NCBI GenBank assembly: GCA_039715055.1
Contig: JBDLID010000071.1
Span: 1-15,634, forward strand
Direction of reading: 5' to 3'
From: JBDLID01 sp039715055
GTDB taxonomy: Bacteria > Desulfobacterota > Desulfobulbia > Desulfobulbales > Desulfocapsaceae
Length of the DNA stretch: 15,634 bases
The position numbers and the translations under genes are program-made. How positions within the stretch are numbered: the stretch's first letter is position 1; every line of letters begins with the position of its first letter. Shown here one piece after another: positions 1 through 7,119 of the stretch. Under the pieces are notes generated by a model, which worked only from the letters and a program-made list of their open reading frames with translations, was not told the origin of the DNA and made no database searches.

Positions 1-1
1 T

Positions 2-1012
2 GCCGTGACGCTGTCGCTGGGTATCATTTTCAACCTCTTTACCGCTCTTTTCTGCTCGCGGCTGATCTTTGACACCTTCCGCTCCCTGGGCATGGTGAAA
101 AAACTGGCCTACCTCCAGTTCACCAAGAATCCCCACCTGAACTATATGCGGCTCAGAAATTACACCTTTGGCGGCTCGGCGGTCATGGTGGCTATCGGCT
201 TATTCGCCTTTCTCCAGGTTGCAACGGGCAACGCCAATATGGGTGTTGATTTCAGCGGCGGCTCACTGCTGCAGTACAAGGCGACAAGCGATTTTTCCAT
301 GGGCGAGGTCCGGGATTCCTTTAACAAGAACAATCTCAAGGAGGTCAACCTCCAGAAGGTCAAAAATGAGCATCGGCTGATCGTCAAGATCAAGAAGTCC
401 GAAAAAAAAGTGGGCACACTCAACGAGCGCATCACAACCATTCTCACCAACGAATTGCCGGACAAAGGTTTCAACCTGGAGTCCCAGTCCGAGATCGGCT
501 CATCGGTGAGTGAGGTTTTAAGAAATAAGGCTATCCAGGCCATCATCATCTCACTTGCCGGGGTCATTATCTATCTGGCCATGCGTTTTGACCTGCGTTT
601 CGGGCTGGCTGCGGCGGTGGCCACCTTTCACGACGTGGTGGTGGTCCTTGGTGTCTGCTGGGTGCTCAACATCGAAATTACGCTGCTCATCGTCACCGCA
701 CTGCTGACACTTGCAGGTTATTCGCTGAACGACTCGGTGGTTGTTTTCGACCGAATCCGTGAGAATATGACAAAGAGTGATAATGATTCTCTGCTCACCC
801 AGATCAATCGCAGTATCAACCAGGTGCTCGGCCGGACTGTTGTCACCTCGCTGACCTCGGCCATGGTCCTGCTCGCCCTCTTTCTCTTCGGCGGGTCGGT
901 CATCCATGACTTTTCACTGACGCTGCTGATTGGAATTGGCGTGGGAACCTACTCTTCCATCTTTATTGCCAGCCCGCTGCTGACCCTGTGGAACAGAGAA
1001 AAGGCATCCTGA
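2..1012 (+). CDS. secDF: SecD-SecF fusion protein translocase, C-terminal part (5' end outside window)
   Basis: Accessory subunit of the Sec translocon in the inner membrane; SecDF uses the proton gradient to help pull exported proteins across. The frame is open to the left edge, so no start is present. The first ~25 residues (AVTLSLGIIFNLFTALF and following) match the last membrane helix of SecD. A short basic linker (MVKKLAYLQF) follows, and then a whole SecF: first helix near residues 55-75, the SecF signature GVDFSGG near residue 82, a periplasmic domain of about 90 residues, then five helices including YSLNDSVVVFDRIREN, typical of SecF TM helices 4-5. The SecD end and SecF start lie in one uninterrupted frame, so this is a fused SecDF rather than two genes. 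The next gene begins 94 nt downstream on the same strand. Identification is strong; the length of the missing SecD part is unknown. Confidence 0.93.
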   Translation, partial: AVTLSLGIIFNLFTALFCSRLIFDTFRSLGMVKKLAYLQFTKNPHLNYMRLRNYTFGGSAVMVAIGLFAFLQVATGNANMGVDFSGGSLLQYKATSDFSMGEVRDSFNKNNLKEVNLQKVKNEHRLIVKIKKSEKKVGTLNERITTILTNELPDKGFNLESQSEIGSSVSEVLRNKAIQAIIISLAGVIIYLAMRFDLRFGLAAAVATFHDVVVVLGVCWVLNIEITLLIVTALLTLAGYSLNDSVVVFDRIRENMTKSDNDSLLTQINRSINQVLGRTVVTSLTSAMVLLALFLFGGSVIHDFSLTLLIGIGVGTYSSIFIASPLLTLWNREKAS

Positions 1013-1106
1013 CTCAAACCACACACCGGTTTAAGCACAGGGTAACTGTTCAGGGATGCATCCAGCTTTACGCTGAATAGTTTAAGTACAGGCAAGGTAA
1101 ACATTT

Positions 1107-1844
1107 ATGGAAATACCGCCCCCCCAGCTGCCGGAAAACGTCACAAAAATCGCAGTTGATGAAAAGTTCACCTTTTCCTGTCATCCAGGGGTAAGCTGTT
1201 TCACCGACTGCTGCCGTCAGCTGGAGCTCGCCCTTACCCCCTATGATGTGCTCCGATTGCGTTTCGGTACAAAAATGGCCTCTCGCCAGCTCCATGACAA
1301 CTACATCATCATGGAACAGGAAAGTGGAGAACCTTTCCCCCGCTTTTACCTGACCATGGTTGATGACGGCAGGGACTCCTGTGTCTTTGTCAATGACAGG
1401 GGATGCACGATTTATGACCATCGGCCCGGTGCCTGCCGAGCCTATCCCATGGGAAGAGGTGCCACTCGCCAAGCAGACGGTACGATAAATGATTTCCACG
1501 TCCTGCTGAAGGAGAGTCACTGCCGCGGTTTTGAAGAGTCGACCATCCAGGATGTTGCTGCCTACAGCCGCGACCAGGGGCTTACCCCTTACAACCGCTT
1601 CAATGACGAGGTTGCGGTCATCCTTCAACATGAGCAGATCCGTCAGGGGATGATCCTGTCAGACGAACAGCGCGCAGCCTTTATTCTCGCCCTCTACGAC
1701 CTTGATACTTTTCGAATTCGATTGACTGAAAACTCCCTGCCCGGCCCTGCTCCGCAAAAACCTGGTAAGAGTGTTGCTGAAGACGATGAGACGCTGCTCC
1801 TCTTTGCGATTCAATGGTTAAACAGCTTTCTGTACAAAGAATAG
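1107..1844 (+). CDS. YkgJ-family cysteine-cluster protein
   Basis: A 245-residue protein of the YkgJ family, thought to bind zinc or an iron-sulfur cluster; its biochemical role is not known. The family pattern is clear: C25, C31, C35 and C36 (spacing C-x5-C-x3-CC), then C92, C100, C110 in the signature RPGACRAYP, and C139. Eight conserved-looking cysteines in the first 140 residues would suit one metal cluster. Residues ~150-245 are helical and less distinctive. There is no signal peptide or membrane segment, so it should be cytoplasmic. The ATG at 1107 follows a weak AAGG-type ribosome site. Its stop codon lies just before the HAD gene, so the two are very likely co-transcribed and translationally coupled. 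The family call is firm; the function is unassigned. Confidence 0.85.
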   Translation: MEIPPPQLPENVTKIAVDEKFTFSCHPGVSCFTDCCRQLELALTPYDVLRLRFGTKMASRQLHDNYIIMEQESGEPFPRFYLTMVDDGRDSCVFVNDRGCTIYDHRPGACRAYPMGRGATRQADGTINDFHVLLKESHCRGFEESTIQDVAAYSRDQGLTPYNRFNDEVAVILQHEQIRQGMILSDEQRAAFILALYDLDTFRIRLTENSLPGPAPQKPGKSVAEDDETLLLFAIQWLNSFLYKE

Positions 1845-1857
1845 GATGGAGATGGTC

Positions 1858-2481
1858 ATGTTGAAACTCGTAATCTTTGACTGTGATGGTGTGATGTTCG
1901 ACTCGAAAGAGGCCAATCGCGAATACTACAACCACCTGCTGAGCCGTTTCGAGCTGCCGCTAATGGATGCAGAGGAACTCGATTATGTCCATATTCACAA
2001 TGTCATGGATTCGGTGCGCCATATCTTTCGCCGCTGTCCGGAACAAGACCTGGACGAAATTCACGCCTATCGCAACAGTGTAGACTACCTGCAGTTTCTC
2101 CAGTTCATGAAAATGGAGGATGACCTCCTCGAATTCCTGGAAAAAACCCGTTCGCATTATCACCTTGCCATCTCAACCAACCGCACCAATACCATGGAGC
2201 CGATCCTGAAAATATTCAAGCTCGCGGATTACTTCGGCAAGGTGATGACTGCGGAAAATGCCAAACGCCCAAAGCCCGCCCCTGACGCGCTCATCGAGAT
2301 CCTCGATCACTACGGATGCCGGGCCGAAGAAGCCATTTACATCGGCGACTCAACAATTGACCAGGAGCACGCGGCAGCCTGTGACATCCCCCTTATCGCC
2401 TTTAAGAACAAAGCCCTGGATGCCAAATTCCATGTTGATAACTTCATGGCCATCCTCAACCTTCCGCCCTTTGTTAAGTAG
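1858..2481 (+). CDS. HAD-superfamily hydrolase, phosphoglycolate phosphatase-like
   Basis: A cytoplasmic phosphatase of the haloacid dehalogenase superfamily, 207 residues from the start chosen here. Motif I is FDCDGVMFDS with nucleophile D8 and general acid D10; motif II is ISTNRT; motif III is the lysine in AKRPKPAPD; motif IV is YIGDSTID, with the Mg-binding aspartates. A helical cap of about 75 residues lies between motifs I and II, as in the phosphoglycolate phosphatase/beta-phosphoglucomutase group. Three in-frame ATGs are possible (1846, 1852, 1858). The one at 1858 is preferred because GGAGA at 1848-1852 is well spaced from it and the HAD core starts immediately. It directly follows the YkgJ-type gene. 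The natural substrate cannot be read from the sequence. Confidence 0.88.
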   Translation: MLKLVIFDCDGVMFDSKEANREYYNHLLSRFELPLMDAEELDYVHIHNVMDSVRHIFRRCPEQDLDEIHAYRNSVDYLQFLQFMKMEDDLLEFLEKTRSHYHLAISTNRTNTMEPILKIFKLADYFGKVMTAENAKRPKPAPDALIEILDHYGCRAEEAIYIGDSTIDQEHAAACDIPLIAFKNKALDAKFHVDNFMAILNLPPFVK

Positions 2482-2549
2482 CGTGGATTACTCTTTGTAA
2501 AATAGCAGCTCCGGGATTTTTATCTTTTTTTTTATGTCATTTTTTTATA

Positions 2550-2577
2550 TTGATATATTATCGATGTTTTTTAAATA
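2550..2577 (+). promoter_or_regulatory. Candidate sigma70 promoter for the E2-like/TPR gene
   Basis: The gap between the HAD gene and the next gene is very AT-rich, with T runs from 2519 to 2547. TTGATA at 2550-2555 and TAAATA at 2572-2577, spaced by 16 nt, are a reasonable -35/-10 pair and would give a leader of about 30 nt. AT-rich DNA gives such matches easily, so this is tentative. No hairpin terminator for the upstream gene was seen. Confidence 0.35.
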
Positions 2578-2610
2578 AAATCAGCTCGATCATTGTCCAT
2601 CAGGGTTCCC

Positions 2611-5094
2611 ATGTCAAATTCAACAGACCAGCTCGAAACTGTTTTTCAGGAAATCAATGATCTCTTCTCAGATCATCCGCAGATCACGGTGACTCCTGAG
2701 AAAGGTGATCCTCCTGAAGAGTATTCCATCAACTACTCAATTAACGGTATGTGTCTCTCCGACACTGGAGAAATCCACGAGTGTCGTGAACACCTTGTGA
2801 CCCTGGTCCTCCCATTCGGCTTTCCCCATTTTCCGCCAAGTTGCAAACCGATGACCAAAACGTTCCATCCGGATTTTGACCCAACGGCCATCAGCCTTGG
2901 AGATTTCTGGGATGAGCATCAGTCGATCACCGGCCTGATCAACCACATCGGTAGAATGATCTGCGGGGAGATATACTCTCTCCATAACGCCTTTAACGAG
3001 GAAGCGGCATCCTGGTACAAGGATAACCAGGACAGTCTCCCTTTTGACAAGCTTGTCAGTGACGGTTCAATTCCTTCTTCTACTGCCGGGCCGCAGATTG
3101 ATGAGATTGAGGCATTTGAAGTCGACACCCTTGACGACAGTGACTTCGGCCTTCAACTTGAAAAAGCTGAACCCGCGCCCCCGGGAAGCGATGCCCTGTC
3201 CGCTGATATAGACGAAGCAATAAGCGCCGCCCAGGGTTTCGATCCATCACGGCTGCAGCAACTCCTCAAGGCCGGAAAGCTCTTCAAACTCCGCAACGAA
3301 GTACAGACCCTGCCTGGCGATGCCCAGTTTGAAGGCAGGGCGGATCTTGAGCAACGGCTGAACCAGGGACTGGAGCAGGCCGAAAAGCTCTTTGCAAAAG
3401 CTGAAGAGGCCGAGAACCGTGGCAACCCGGCAGGGGCACTGGACTTCTATCGCAAGACCCTGGAACTGGCAGCGGACTACCCCGAACTTACCGCCATCAT
3501 CAAACGTGTGAAGGAGTCCCAGGACCTGCTTGAAGAGTTTCAGCCGGCAGGTCAAAAAACTGTTCCATCGACTGAAGATTTGGATAAAGCCGCACCAGAA
3601 GCAGCCGCTGAAGGTGTCAGGGCCACCCAGGAACGAAAAAAGAAGGTCACCTTTTATGAAGAGGAGAAAGACCGCCCGGTTCGCTGGGTTCCGATCACGA
3701 TCATCGGTGGCGTTCTCGCTCTGCTGACCACCTTTGCCGTGGCCTTTTTTTCCATCAGCCGACAGGCCGACAATGCTGCAACCGCCTATAAAGATTGTGA
3801 ACAGCTCCTGGCAACCGATGATTTCACCACAACGGAAAGAAAATGCGAAGAGGCCCTTGATCTGGCCCGTGGGATTCGCTTCAATCAGTCTGCAAAACGT
3901 GAGCTGGTCAAAAAAGCAACAGCGGCCCTGGCCACGGAGAGGCTGCGCCAGGGACTGACCGGTAATATCCTGGTGGACGGCAAGTATGTCAACCAGGCCA
4001 CCAAAAAGGTGCTTGCTGATTTCAAAGAGGCCAGACTAAAGGGAGACTCACTGATGTCTTCCAAATCATGGGAAGGTGCTATCGCCTCCTACAAGGCTGC
4101 CCTGTCCCACGGAAAAAATGAGCCTAATATTGATCCGGCTGTCCTTCAGGACGTCAAAAAGCAACTCAACCTGGCCCTGTTCAACAGCTACATGAAAGCG
4201 GGAGAGAAGTCACTGGCCATCTCCGACTGGAGCGACGCCTCGATAAACTTTGAAAAGGCCCTCAAACTGGCCAAACTGGATCCCAACATTTCCCCCGACG
4301 AAATCCAGAGGATTGAACTGCTCTCCAACCAGACCGCCTTCAACCGGCTTCGTGACGAGGGCAAAACCTTTTTTGATGAAAAAAAATGGGCAGAGGCGCT
4401 GTCTGCGTTTACCCGTGCCGAAGAACTCAGCTCAAGGCTGCCCAAAGTGGATGCGGAGACCAGGTCCGTACTGAAGGAAAATATCGTCCGCACAAAAATC
4501 TACCACAACATAGCCAAGGGTAAATCCGCCTTTACCTCCGGCGGCTGGGACGAGGCCATCTCCAGCTATGAAACAGCCATCGGGCTCCTCAACGAGAATA
4601 CCAAGATCCTCAGCCGTCAGAGTTCCAGGGCGAGCCAGGTCAAACTTGCACGAATCATGACCCAGGCGGCAGTTATTCGCGACAAGCAGAAGGCGGCCTC
4701 TTTCCTCAAAGAAAAGGATTATAATCAGGCCATTGTCCAGCTGAAGGGAGTCATCAACACCATTAAGCAGAGTGACTTCAGTAAGGAAAAAGAGTTTCAG
4801 GCGGTTATCCGGGAGACCAGGCCGCTCATTGAAGAGGCCAGGCTGAAGATCCAGCATGCGAACCATATCCAGTACCTGACCGACAACTACGCCCGCATGT
4901 TTGTGAAGAATAACCCCAGCCTGGAGGCGGACAAGCTCACCAGGCCAAAGGTCAGCTTTTTAAAGAAAAAGGGCTCCAGTCTGATCTACAGTGTCCAGTG
5001 CTCGGAATCCGGGCACGGCCGGCCAGTCCTCCTCCAGGCCCGCTTTCTCTACAGCCCGGCCACAGGAAGATGGCAGTTTTATTCCGGGGACTGA
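2611..5094 (+). CDS. Membrane protein with N-terminal E2/UBC-like domain lacking the catalytic cysteine, and TPR-like repeats
   Basis: A protein of 827 residues that I cannot match to a named gene. Residues ~5-140 read like a ubiquitin-conjugating (E2) core: beta strands ending in VTLVLPFGFPHFPP (E2 has YPFxPP), then KTFHPDFD (E2 has HPN), AISLGDFW (E2 has ICLD...W), and two C-terminal helices ending EEAASWY. Ser95 takes the place of the catalytic cysteine, so conjugation is unlikely. Residues 150-240 are acidic and low in complexity; 241-330 are helical with one TPR-like hairpin. A basic stretch (RKKK ... RPVR) precedes one membrane helix at 359-382, suggesting the N-terminus is cytoplasmic and the C-terminus periplasmic. 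Five TPR-like units follow (from about residue 478), then a compact C-terminal domain (~755-827). ATG 2611 has CAGGG upstream; a TTG at 2593 has no ribosome site. The gene stands alone and is convergent with the next one. Domain calls are inferred from motifs. Confidence 0.8.
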   Translation: MSNSTDQLETVFQEINDLFSDHPQITVTPEKGDPPEEYSINYSINGMCLSDTGEIHECREHLVTLVLPFGFPHFPPSCKPMTKTFHPDFDPTAISLGDFWDEHQSITGLINHIGRMICGEIYSLHNAFNEEAASWYKDNQDSLPFDKLVSDGSIPSSTAGPQIDEIEAFEVDTLDDSDFGLQLEKAEPAPPGSDALSADIDEAISAAQGFDPSRLQQLLKAGKLFKLRNEVQTLPGDAQFEGRADLEQRLNQGLEQAEKLFAKAEEAENRGNPAGALDFYRKTLELAADYPELTAIIKRVKESQDLLEEFQPAGQKTVPSTEDLDKAAPEAAAEGVRATQERKKKVTFYEEEKDRPVRWVPITIIGGVLALLTTFAVAFFSISRQADNAATAYKDCEQLLATDDFTTTERKCEEALDLARGIRFNQSAKRELVKKATAALATERLRQGLTGNILVDGKYVNQATKKVLADFKEARLKGDSLMSSKSWEGAIASYKAALSHGKNEPNIDPAVLQDVKKQLNLALFNSYMKAGEKSLAISDWSDASINFEKALKLAKLDPNISPDEIQRIELLSNQTAFNRLRDEGKTFFDEKKWAEALSAFTRAEELSSRLPKVDAETRSVLKENIVRTKIYHNIAKGKSAFTSGGWDEAISSYETAIGLLNENTKILSRQSSRASQVKLARIMTQAAVIRDKQKAASFLKEKDYNQAIVQLKGVINTIKQSDFSKEKEFQAVIRETRPLIEEARLKIQHANHIQYLTDNYARMFVKNNPSLEADKLTRPKVSFLKKKGSSLIYSVQCSESGHGRPVLLQARFLYSPATGRWQFYSGD
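4042..4677 (+). repeat. Four in-register 53-residue TPR-like repeats inside the E2-like membrane protein
   Basis: Protein-level tandem repeats. Units start at Gly478 (GDSLMSSKSW), Gly531 (GEKSLAISDW), Gly584 (GKTFFDEKKW) and Gly637 (GKSAFTSGGW), exactly 53 codons apart. Each carries the TPR-like pattern G-x8-W-x2-A-x3-(Y/F)-x2-A. A fifth, more diverged unit (KAASFLKEKDYNQAI) starts near residue 694. The DNA has diverged, so this is an old duplication and not a recent one. Confidence 0.75.
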
Positions 5095-5170
5095 GAGCTC
5101 TTTTTCAGATAAATTCAGTAAAACTCAGTTCTCAGCTGCCTGTCCATAAATGAAGGGCGACCACTGATCC

Positions 5171-5425
5171 TTAATCATGATCATGGTGGTGATGGTGGTC
5201 ATGATGATGACTGTGCTCCAGGGGCCCACCGGCTTTCTCCAGGGCCTCATTCAAGAGCCGGCTGACCTCAGCCATACCCCTTACTGCATCATCAATACGG
5301 CCGGCCACTGCCTCCTCTCCGGCCTCACGCGCAATATCCGCCCACTTGCTCGACTCAACCCCATGTCCGTCATTATGCTCGATCCAGTGAGGAAGGAGCA
5401 CACGCAGCTTTTCCAACTCTTTCAT
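5171..5425 (-). CDS. Small protein with histidine-rich tail, probable nickel/metal binding
   Basis: An 84-residue cytoplasmic protein. Residues 1-68 form a predicted helical domain beginning MKELEKLRVLLPHWIEHNDG; the last 14 residues are almost only His and Asp (HSHHHDHHHHHDHD), a typical Ni/Co/Zn-binding tail. The helical domain resembles one I associate with small nickel or cobalt handling proteins, but I cannot name the family with certainty. The ATG at 5425 follows GAGGTG with good spacing. It lies 31 nt downstream of the CooT-type gene on the same strand, which supports a shared job in nickel storage or delivery. No hydrogenase or CO dehydrogenase gene is in the window. It is convergent with the E2-like gene, and no terminator is evident between them. 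Confidence 0.8.
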   Translation of the reverse strand: MKELEKLRVLLPHWIEHNDGHGVESSKWADIAREAGEEAVAGRIDDAVRGMAEVSRLLNEALEKAGGPLEHSHHHDHHHHHDHD

Positions 5426-5456
5426 TTTTTCACCTCAATACTTCAACCCAGGCCGC

Positions 5457-5657
5457 TCAGGCCCCGTTTTTCCTGGCCAGCACAACCTTTCCATCGAGGA
5501 AATCAATGTGCTTGACAACTCCATGGTCCACCATTACCGGCTCCTCAAAAAAAGAGCTCAGGCGAATACCCTGCTCAACAACATCAAGCCGGGTAACATT
5601 TTCCAGTACCAGCTGCTCACCCTCGTTTTCCTCAACAACTACTCGAATCTGACACAT
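5457..5657 (-). CDS. cooT: CooT-family nickel-binding protein
   Basis: A 66-residue protein matching the CooT family. CooT helps supply nickel to carbon monoxide dehydrogenase; homologues occur widely in anaerobes outside coo operons. The family marks are the start MCQIRVVV with Cys2, the ligand implicated in nickel binding by the CooT dimer, followed by LVLENVTRLDV, IRLSSFFEEP and VVKHIDFLDGKVVLAR, which give the small beta-barrel pattern. AGGAAAG lies upstream of the ATG at 5657. It is 80 nt downstream of kdsD and 31 nt upstream of the His-tailed gene, so all three may share a transcript. The family call is good; the specific client enzyme is unknown, and the symbol is by family only. Confidence 0.8.
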   Translation of the reverse strand: MCQIRVVVEENEGEQLVLENVTRLDVVEQGIRLSSFFEEPVMVDHGVVKHIDFLDGKVVLARKNGA

Positions 5658-5737
5658 AGTCTTTCCTCAACTTAGAATCAATGTGCAACAAAAAGACACA
5701 ACGTTTGAACTGTTCTCCGAACTCACTCAGAACTGCG

Positions 5738-6712
5738 TTAAACAAGAAAACGAAACTCTCCCTTACCAAGCAGATCGTGGAGGTGGAGTATCCCCTGCAG
5801 AGTCTTTTGCCTTCCTGAGATAATGGGCAGTACCGTAATTTCATGGCGCTGCATGATCGACAGTGCATCGGCTGCAAGAACAGAGCCTACAATGGACACC
5901 GGGTCTGCAGTCATCAGCTGTTCAATTTTTTTAGCTTCCTCTCCATGATAATCGACAAACCATCTGCGAATATCGCCATCGGTAACGATACCGCAGACCC
6001 GCTCATCACTATCGACAACGATGAGTGCTCCCAGGTTTTTTTCATTCAGTACGGACACGGCATCGAGCACACTTGCCCCTTTGGATACCCGCGGGATATC
6101 CTGTCCTTTCAGCATCACCTCAGACACCATAACCTTAAGACGCTCACCGAGACTTCCACCGGGGTGGTTTTTTCGAAAATCCTCCGGTTGAAACTGTTTC
6201 CTCTTAAGAAGCACAACAGCCAGAGCATCGCCCATGGCAAGGGTTGCCGTGGTGGAGGCGGTGGGTGCCAACCCATGCGGACAGGCCTCCTGCGGCACAC
6301 CGATATCGAGCACCACATCCGCTTTGGTGGCAAGACTTGAATGAAGGCCCCCGGTCATACCAATGATGCCTGTCCCCCGCTTTTTCAAGCTCAGCAGCAG
6401 ACCGTTGAGTTCAGCGGTCTCACCGGAGTAGGATATGGCCACCACCACATCGCTGGAGCTGACCATGCCGAGATCCCCGTGGAGAGCCTCCACCGGGTGG
6501 AGAAAAAAGGAAGGTGTACCGGTTGAGTTCATGGTGGCCGAAATCTTCTGGCCGATGATGCCGGACTTGCCGATCCCTGTGATAACCAGCCGCGTCGGAC
6601 ACTGGAGGATCATTTCAACGGCCTTTTCAAACTCCTCTCCAATCCGGTCACGAACAGCAACCAGACCCTGTTCCTCTATCTTCAGCACCTCGCGGGCTTC
6701 AGCAATGGACAT
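5738..6712 (-). CDS. kdsD: Arabinose 5-phosphate isomerase (KdsD/KpsF type)
   Basis: Converts D-ribulose 5-phosphate to D-arabinose 5-phosphate, the first step of KDO synthesis for lipopolysaccharide, in the cytoplasm. It is 324 residues, the usual length. The N-terminal SIS sugar-isomerase domain (~35-190) shows GIGKSG (46-51), HPVEALHGDLG (72-82), SYSGET (94-99), PHGLAPTASTT (145-155) and HPGGSLG (183-189). Two CBS domains follow (~200-262 and ~265-324), including GIVTDGDIRR. The ATG at 6712 has an AAGGTGA ribosome site. It is divergent from metK across about 400 bp. Not in a visible KDO cluster, so KdsD and KpsF cannot be told apart by context, but the reaction is well supported. Confidence 0.95.
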   Translation of the reverse strand: MSIAEAREVLKIEEQGLVAVRDRIGEEFEKAVEMILQCPTRLVITGIGKSGIIGQKISATMNSTGTPSFFLHPVEALHGDLGMVSSSDVVVAISYSGETAELNGLLLSLKKRGTGIIGMTGGLHSSLATKADVVLDIGVPQEACPHGLAPTASTTATLAMGDALAVVLLKRKQFQPEDFRKNHPGGSLGERLKVMVSEVMLKGQDIPRVSKGASVLDAVSVLNEKNLGALIVVDSDERVCGIVTDGDIRRWFVDYHGEEAKKIEQLMTADPVSIVGSVLAADALSIMQRHEITVLPIISGRQKTLQGILHLHDLLGKGEFRFLV

Positions 6713-7119
6713 CTTTTCACCTTCGATAACAATTTATGTAACTATTCAGCCGAAAGGCAACACTTGCAAAATCAACGCAGTGTAACCATTTTCGTCAAGA
6801 CAGGATCAATGGGTGGTTTTTCTGACAAAAAACACCTGAAGCTGGTTGCAGCAGAGTGGTTCCTACTGTAATCATTTGTAGCAAATCATCAAGTGTCCAC
6901 TCTCCTGATTATTCCCTCATCATGGCGCCTGCTACTTTTCTGTACTCCTATCTCTTTTTACTTGACTTAATCAACAAAAAATCGTCAATATAGCAGATTG
7001 TTCTCAGTTTAAACAACGGTTTTCAGCAAGCCTCCCGATTGGGGTCTGAACAACCTTTAAATATTCAATCCCGAGATTGCAACATACTATTTATTCAGCA
7101 GTTTTAAGGAGATTTTCTC
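6713..7119. other. Divergent intergenic region between kdsD and metK
   Basis: About 400 bp with no convincing gene. It must carry the kdsD promoter (leftward) and the metK promoter (rightward). Rightward, TTGACT at 6962-6967 is a good -35 but its -10 is weak (CAATAT at 6986-6991). Leftward, TTGACG (complement of 6793-6798) is a possible -35 with an equally weak -10. Near metK, two small hairpins occur (7033-7044 and 7066-7079), followed by a strong AAGGAGA ribosome site at 7106-7112. I do not recognise the consensus of any known SAM or SAH riboswitch. Confidence 0.6.

Noticed and set aside
5091..5135. Hairpin between the E2-like gene and the His-tailed gene as a terminator
   Set aside because: CTGAGAGCT can pair with AGTTCTCAG, but the loop is 27 nt and no T run follows on either strand.
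5177..5515. 112-residue plus-strand frame beginning MIMVVMVVMMM
   Set aside because: The methionine and valine run is the reverse complement of the His/Asp codons of the real minus-strand gene.
6809..6871. 20-residue frame (MGGFSDKKHLKLVAAEWFLL) with AGGA upstream, possible leader peptide
   Set aside because: It has no run of regulatory codons, no attenuator hairpin follows, and it lies upstream of the better metK promoter candidate.
7000..7119. Known SAM or SAH riboswitch before metK
   Set aside because: None of the conserved cores I know for these classes was found; only short hairpins are visible.
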